From Pseudomonas cremoris (lineage in GTDB: Bacteria > Pseudomonadota > Gammaproteobacteria > Pseudomonadales > Pseudomonadaceae): a DNA stretch of 64,000 nucleotides. Position numbers and translations under genes: made by a program. This document shows positions 62,288-64,000 of this stretch, one piece after another (the stretch's first letter is position 1; every line of letters starts with the position of its first letter). Location: contig NZ_JAAXCY010000007.1 of the NCBI RefSeq assembly GCF_014230465.1, forward strand, positions 186,001-250,000, written 5' to 3'. The notes beneath the pieces were generated by a model, which worked only from the letters and a program-made list of their open reading frames with translations, was not told the origin of the DNA and ran no database searches.

Positions 62288-63190
62288 TCATGGATCGAGC
62301 AAGGCCTGGCAGCGCGCCTGCACAAATCGATGCAGCACCTTCACTCGCTCCGACACTTGCAGGCGGTGCGGGCACATGAGGTTGAACGGCGTGGGTTCGC
62401 CTTGCCACTCAGGCAACAACGGCACCAGGCGTCCGGCCTTGAAGTCACGGGCCACGTCCAGGTTGGCTTTATAGGCAATGCCATGCCCGGCCAGTGCCCA
62501 GCGGCGCACGATTTCGCCGTCATCGCTCAGGTAATCCCCGGTCACCTCGACCTCCTGGCGCAACCCGCTCTGGTAGAAACTCCACGTGCTGTTGGCTTGC
62601 CCCCGGCGCATGTAGCGCAACGTGCTGTGCTGCGACAGTTCTGCCGGTGTGCGCGGCGTACCGTGCCGCGCCAGGTAGTCGGGGCTGGCGCAGGGAATGC
62701 GATGGTGGCCAGGCACCACCGGCAGCGCGACCAGGCTAGAGTCCCCGGGCACCCCAAAACGCAGGGCGATGTCGACGGTGTCGCGGAACAGGTCGGCGTT
62801 GCTGTCATTGAGCAATAGCTGGATGCGGATGTCGGGATGTTCCTGCTTGAACTCATCCAGCCAGCCCAGCAGCACATTGCGTCCAAAATCCGAGGGCGCC
62901 GACAGCTGCAGCAGCCCGCTGAGGCTCTGACCCTGCTGCTTGATTGCTCGCTCACCTTCGGACAACGCCTCCAAAGCCAACCGTACGCTGCCCAGGTAAC
63001 GCGCGCCTTCTTCGGTCAGGCGCATGCTGCGGGTCGAGCGGGCGAGCAGACGGATGCCCAATCGGGTTTCCAGGCGCTTAAGGGCGATACTCGCCGCTGC
63101 CGGCGTCAGGTTGAGGCCACGAGCCGCTGCGGAAAGGCTGCCGGTGTCGGCGGTGCGCACGAAGACTTCAAGGTCGAGTGTCGAGCTCAT
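62288..63190 (-). CDS. LysR family transcriptional regulator
   Basis: A 300-residue LysR-type protein of the CrgA-like group. The N-terminal helix-turn-helix includes GSLSAAARGLNLTPAAASIALKRLETRLG. The effector-binding domain has ALRFGVPGDSSLVALPV and a Trp-rich C-terminal part. AAAGGA precedes the ATG. It is divergent from the SDR gene and close upstream of the aldo/keto reductase gene, so either may be its target. Confidence 0.92.
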   Translation of the reverse strand: MSSTLDLEVFVRTADTGSLSAAARGLNLTPAAASIALKRLETRLGIRLLARSTRSMRLTEEGARYLGSVRLALEALSEGERAIKQQGQSLSGLLQLSAPSDFGRNVLLGWLDEFKQEHPDIRIQLLLNDSNADLFRDTVDIALRFGVPGDSSLVALPVVPGHHRIPCASPDYLARHGTPRTPAELSQHSTLRYMRRGQANSTWSFYQSGLRQEVEVTGDYLSDDGEIVRRWALAGHGIAYKANLDVARDFKAGRLVPLLPEWQGEPTPFNLMCPHRLQVSERVKVLHRFVQARCQALLDP

Positions 63191-63292
63191 TTGTAAAAAT
63201 CCTTTAAAGATCTTGTCGTTTTACCGGGATTTTTTGCCGATTGCCAAGCTGGGAGGATGAACGCTCACTTTCTCACCCAGGAATACTCATCC

Positions 63293-63997
63293 ATGACTTC
63301 TTCCCTCAACGGCAAAACCGTCATCGTGATTGGCGGCAGCAGCGGTATCGGCGCCGCCGTGGCCAAGGCCGCAACCGAGCGTGGCGCCCACGTGGTATTG
63401 GCCGGACGGCGCCTGGCGTCGGGTATCGATAATGGCCTGCGTAGCGAGCCGGTGGACGTGACCGATGCCACCTCGTTGCAACGCCTGTTCGAAACGGTTG
63501 GGCGTTTCGACCACCTCGTCTACACCTCCGGCCCGTCGGTGCGCGCAAAAAACCTCGTCGAGACGGACCTGGATGAAGCCCAGGAAAACTTCAACGTAAA
63601 ACTCTGGGGCTCGCTACGGGCGATCCAGCTCGCGCTGCCTTACCTTGACGAGCGCGGCAGCATCAGCCTCACGTCCGGGCAGTTGGGGCGCAAGTTGGCG
63701 CCTGGCCAGTTCATCAAGACCGGTATCAACGCGGCGACCGAAGCACTCGGCAAGCAATTGGCCAAGGAACTGGCACCGCGGCGGGTCAATGTGATCAGCC
63801 CAGGCGTGATCGATACACCGGCGTATGCGGGCTTGGCTGAGGAACAGCGCCAAGCGATGTTCACCAAGGCGAGCGGGCTGTTGCCTGTTGGGCGGGTAGG
63901 GCAGGCAGAGGAAGTGGCGGCGGGGTATGTGTTGGCGATGGAGAATGGCTTTATGACCGGCGCCGTGATTGATATCGATGGCGGCGGCCTGCTGTAA
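63293..63997 (+). CDS. Short-chain dehydrogenase/reductase
   Basis: A 234-residue SDR. The cofactor motif GGSSGIGAAVAKAA is intact and LAGRR suggests NADPH preference. In place of the usual Ser-x(10-12)-Tyr-x-x-x-Lys it has SLTSGQLGRKLAPGQFIKTGI, so the catalytic Tyr is apparently replaced (Phe), leaving the Lys. Enzymatic activity is therefore uncertain. The ATG at 63293 follows CAGGA; an ATG at 63257 abuts GGGAGG and would be poorly spaced. Divergent from the LysR gene, its probable regulator. Confidence 0.88.
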   Translation: MTSSLNGKTVIVIGGSSGIGAAVAKAATERGAHVVLAGRRLASGIDNGLRSEPVDVTDATSLQRLFETVGRFDHLVYTSGPSVRAKNLVETDLDEAQENFNVKLWGSLRAIQLALPYLDERGSISLTSGQLGRKLAPGQFIKTGINAATEALGKQLAKELAPRRVNVISPGVIDTPAYAGLAEEQRQAMFTKASGLLPVGRVGQAEEVAAGYVLAMENGFMTGAVIDIDGGGLL

Positions 63998-64000
63998 ACA

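Overview
The window reads as chromosome of a fluorescent Pseudomonas (P. fluorescens group). The basis is gene content: an MvaT-family silencer of the MvaV type, hpd, ahpC/ahpF, galU-gor, azlCD and modABC with close relatives in that group, dense high-GC coding and fluorescens-type REP palindromes. I see no prophage, insertion sequence, CRISPR array or rRNA operon. There is one tRNA-Leu(UAA) gene.

Layout. 0.3-5.4 kb: a pstSCAB phosphate importer behind a candidate Pho box. Instead of phoU it continues into a Fic-like protein that lacks the Fic histidine, then a HAD-family protein. 5.5-9.3 kb: small enzymes (tautomerase, cysteine hydrolase, GNAT, VOC), a lipoprotein, the tRNA and a secreted coiled-coil protein. 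9.3-18.9 kb: a sugar or polyol catabolic locus. deoC faces a DeoR regulator, followed by an operon for a ribose-type ABC importer, a polyol-type dehydrogenase, an FGGY kinase, a SorC regulator and a HAD phosphatase. Both promoter regions carry a similar dyad. 18.9-28.5 kb: DinB and DUF533 proteins, an outer-membrane-like protein, a DUF2493 protein, mgtA, a LysE exporter with an AraC regulator, and an arsB with no arsR or arsC. 28.8-31.1 kb: a 759-codon toxin-like protein of lower GC.

31-41 kb: azlCD, a lipoprotein, a candidate small RNA with a near-consensus RsmA/CsrA hairpin, a DUF1275 permease, an ABC-F protein, a pox-type topoisomerase IB, modABC behind a ModE-like operator, a nitronate monooxygenase, and an alpha/beta hydrolase divergent from a CGNR regulator. 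42-46 kb: a probable DUF1883-small ORF-alkB-ada alkylation-repair operon whose Ada has lost three of four zinc cysteines, then small lipoproteins and small conserved proteins. 46-53 kb: galU, gor, a KfrA-like DNA-binding protein divergent from a lone tyrosine recombinase, then ahpC and ahpF behind an OxyR-like site. 53-64 kb: gloA, mvaV, a CSS-EAL phosphodiesterase, two EamA transporters, two LysR regulators, hpd with a 34-codon leader ORF, an aldo/keto reductase and an SDR.

The most interesting items are the degenerate Fic protein in the pst operon, the toxin-like protein, the RsmA-type small-RNA candidate, the KfrA-recombinase pair with its 20-bp palindrome, the extended alkB-ada operon with its unusual Ada, and the sugar locus of unknown substrate. 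All assignments come from reading the sequence; no database search was run.
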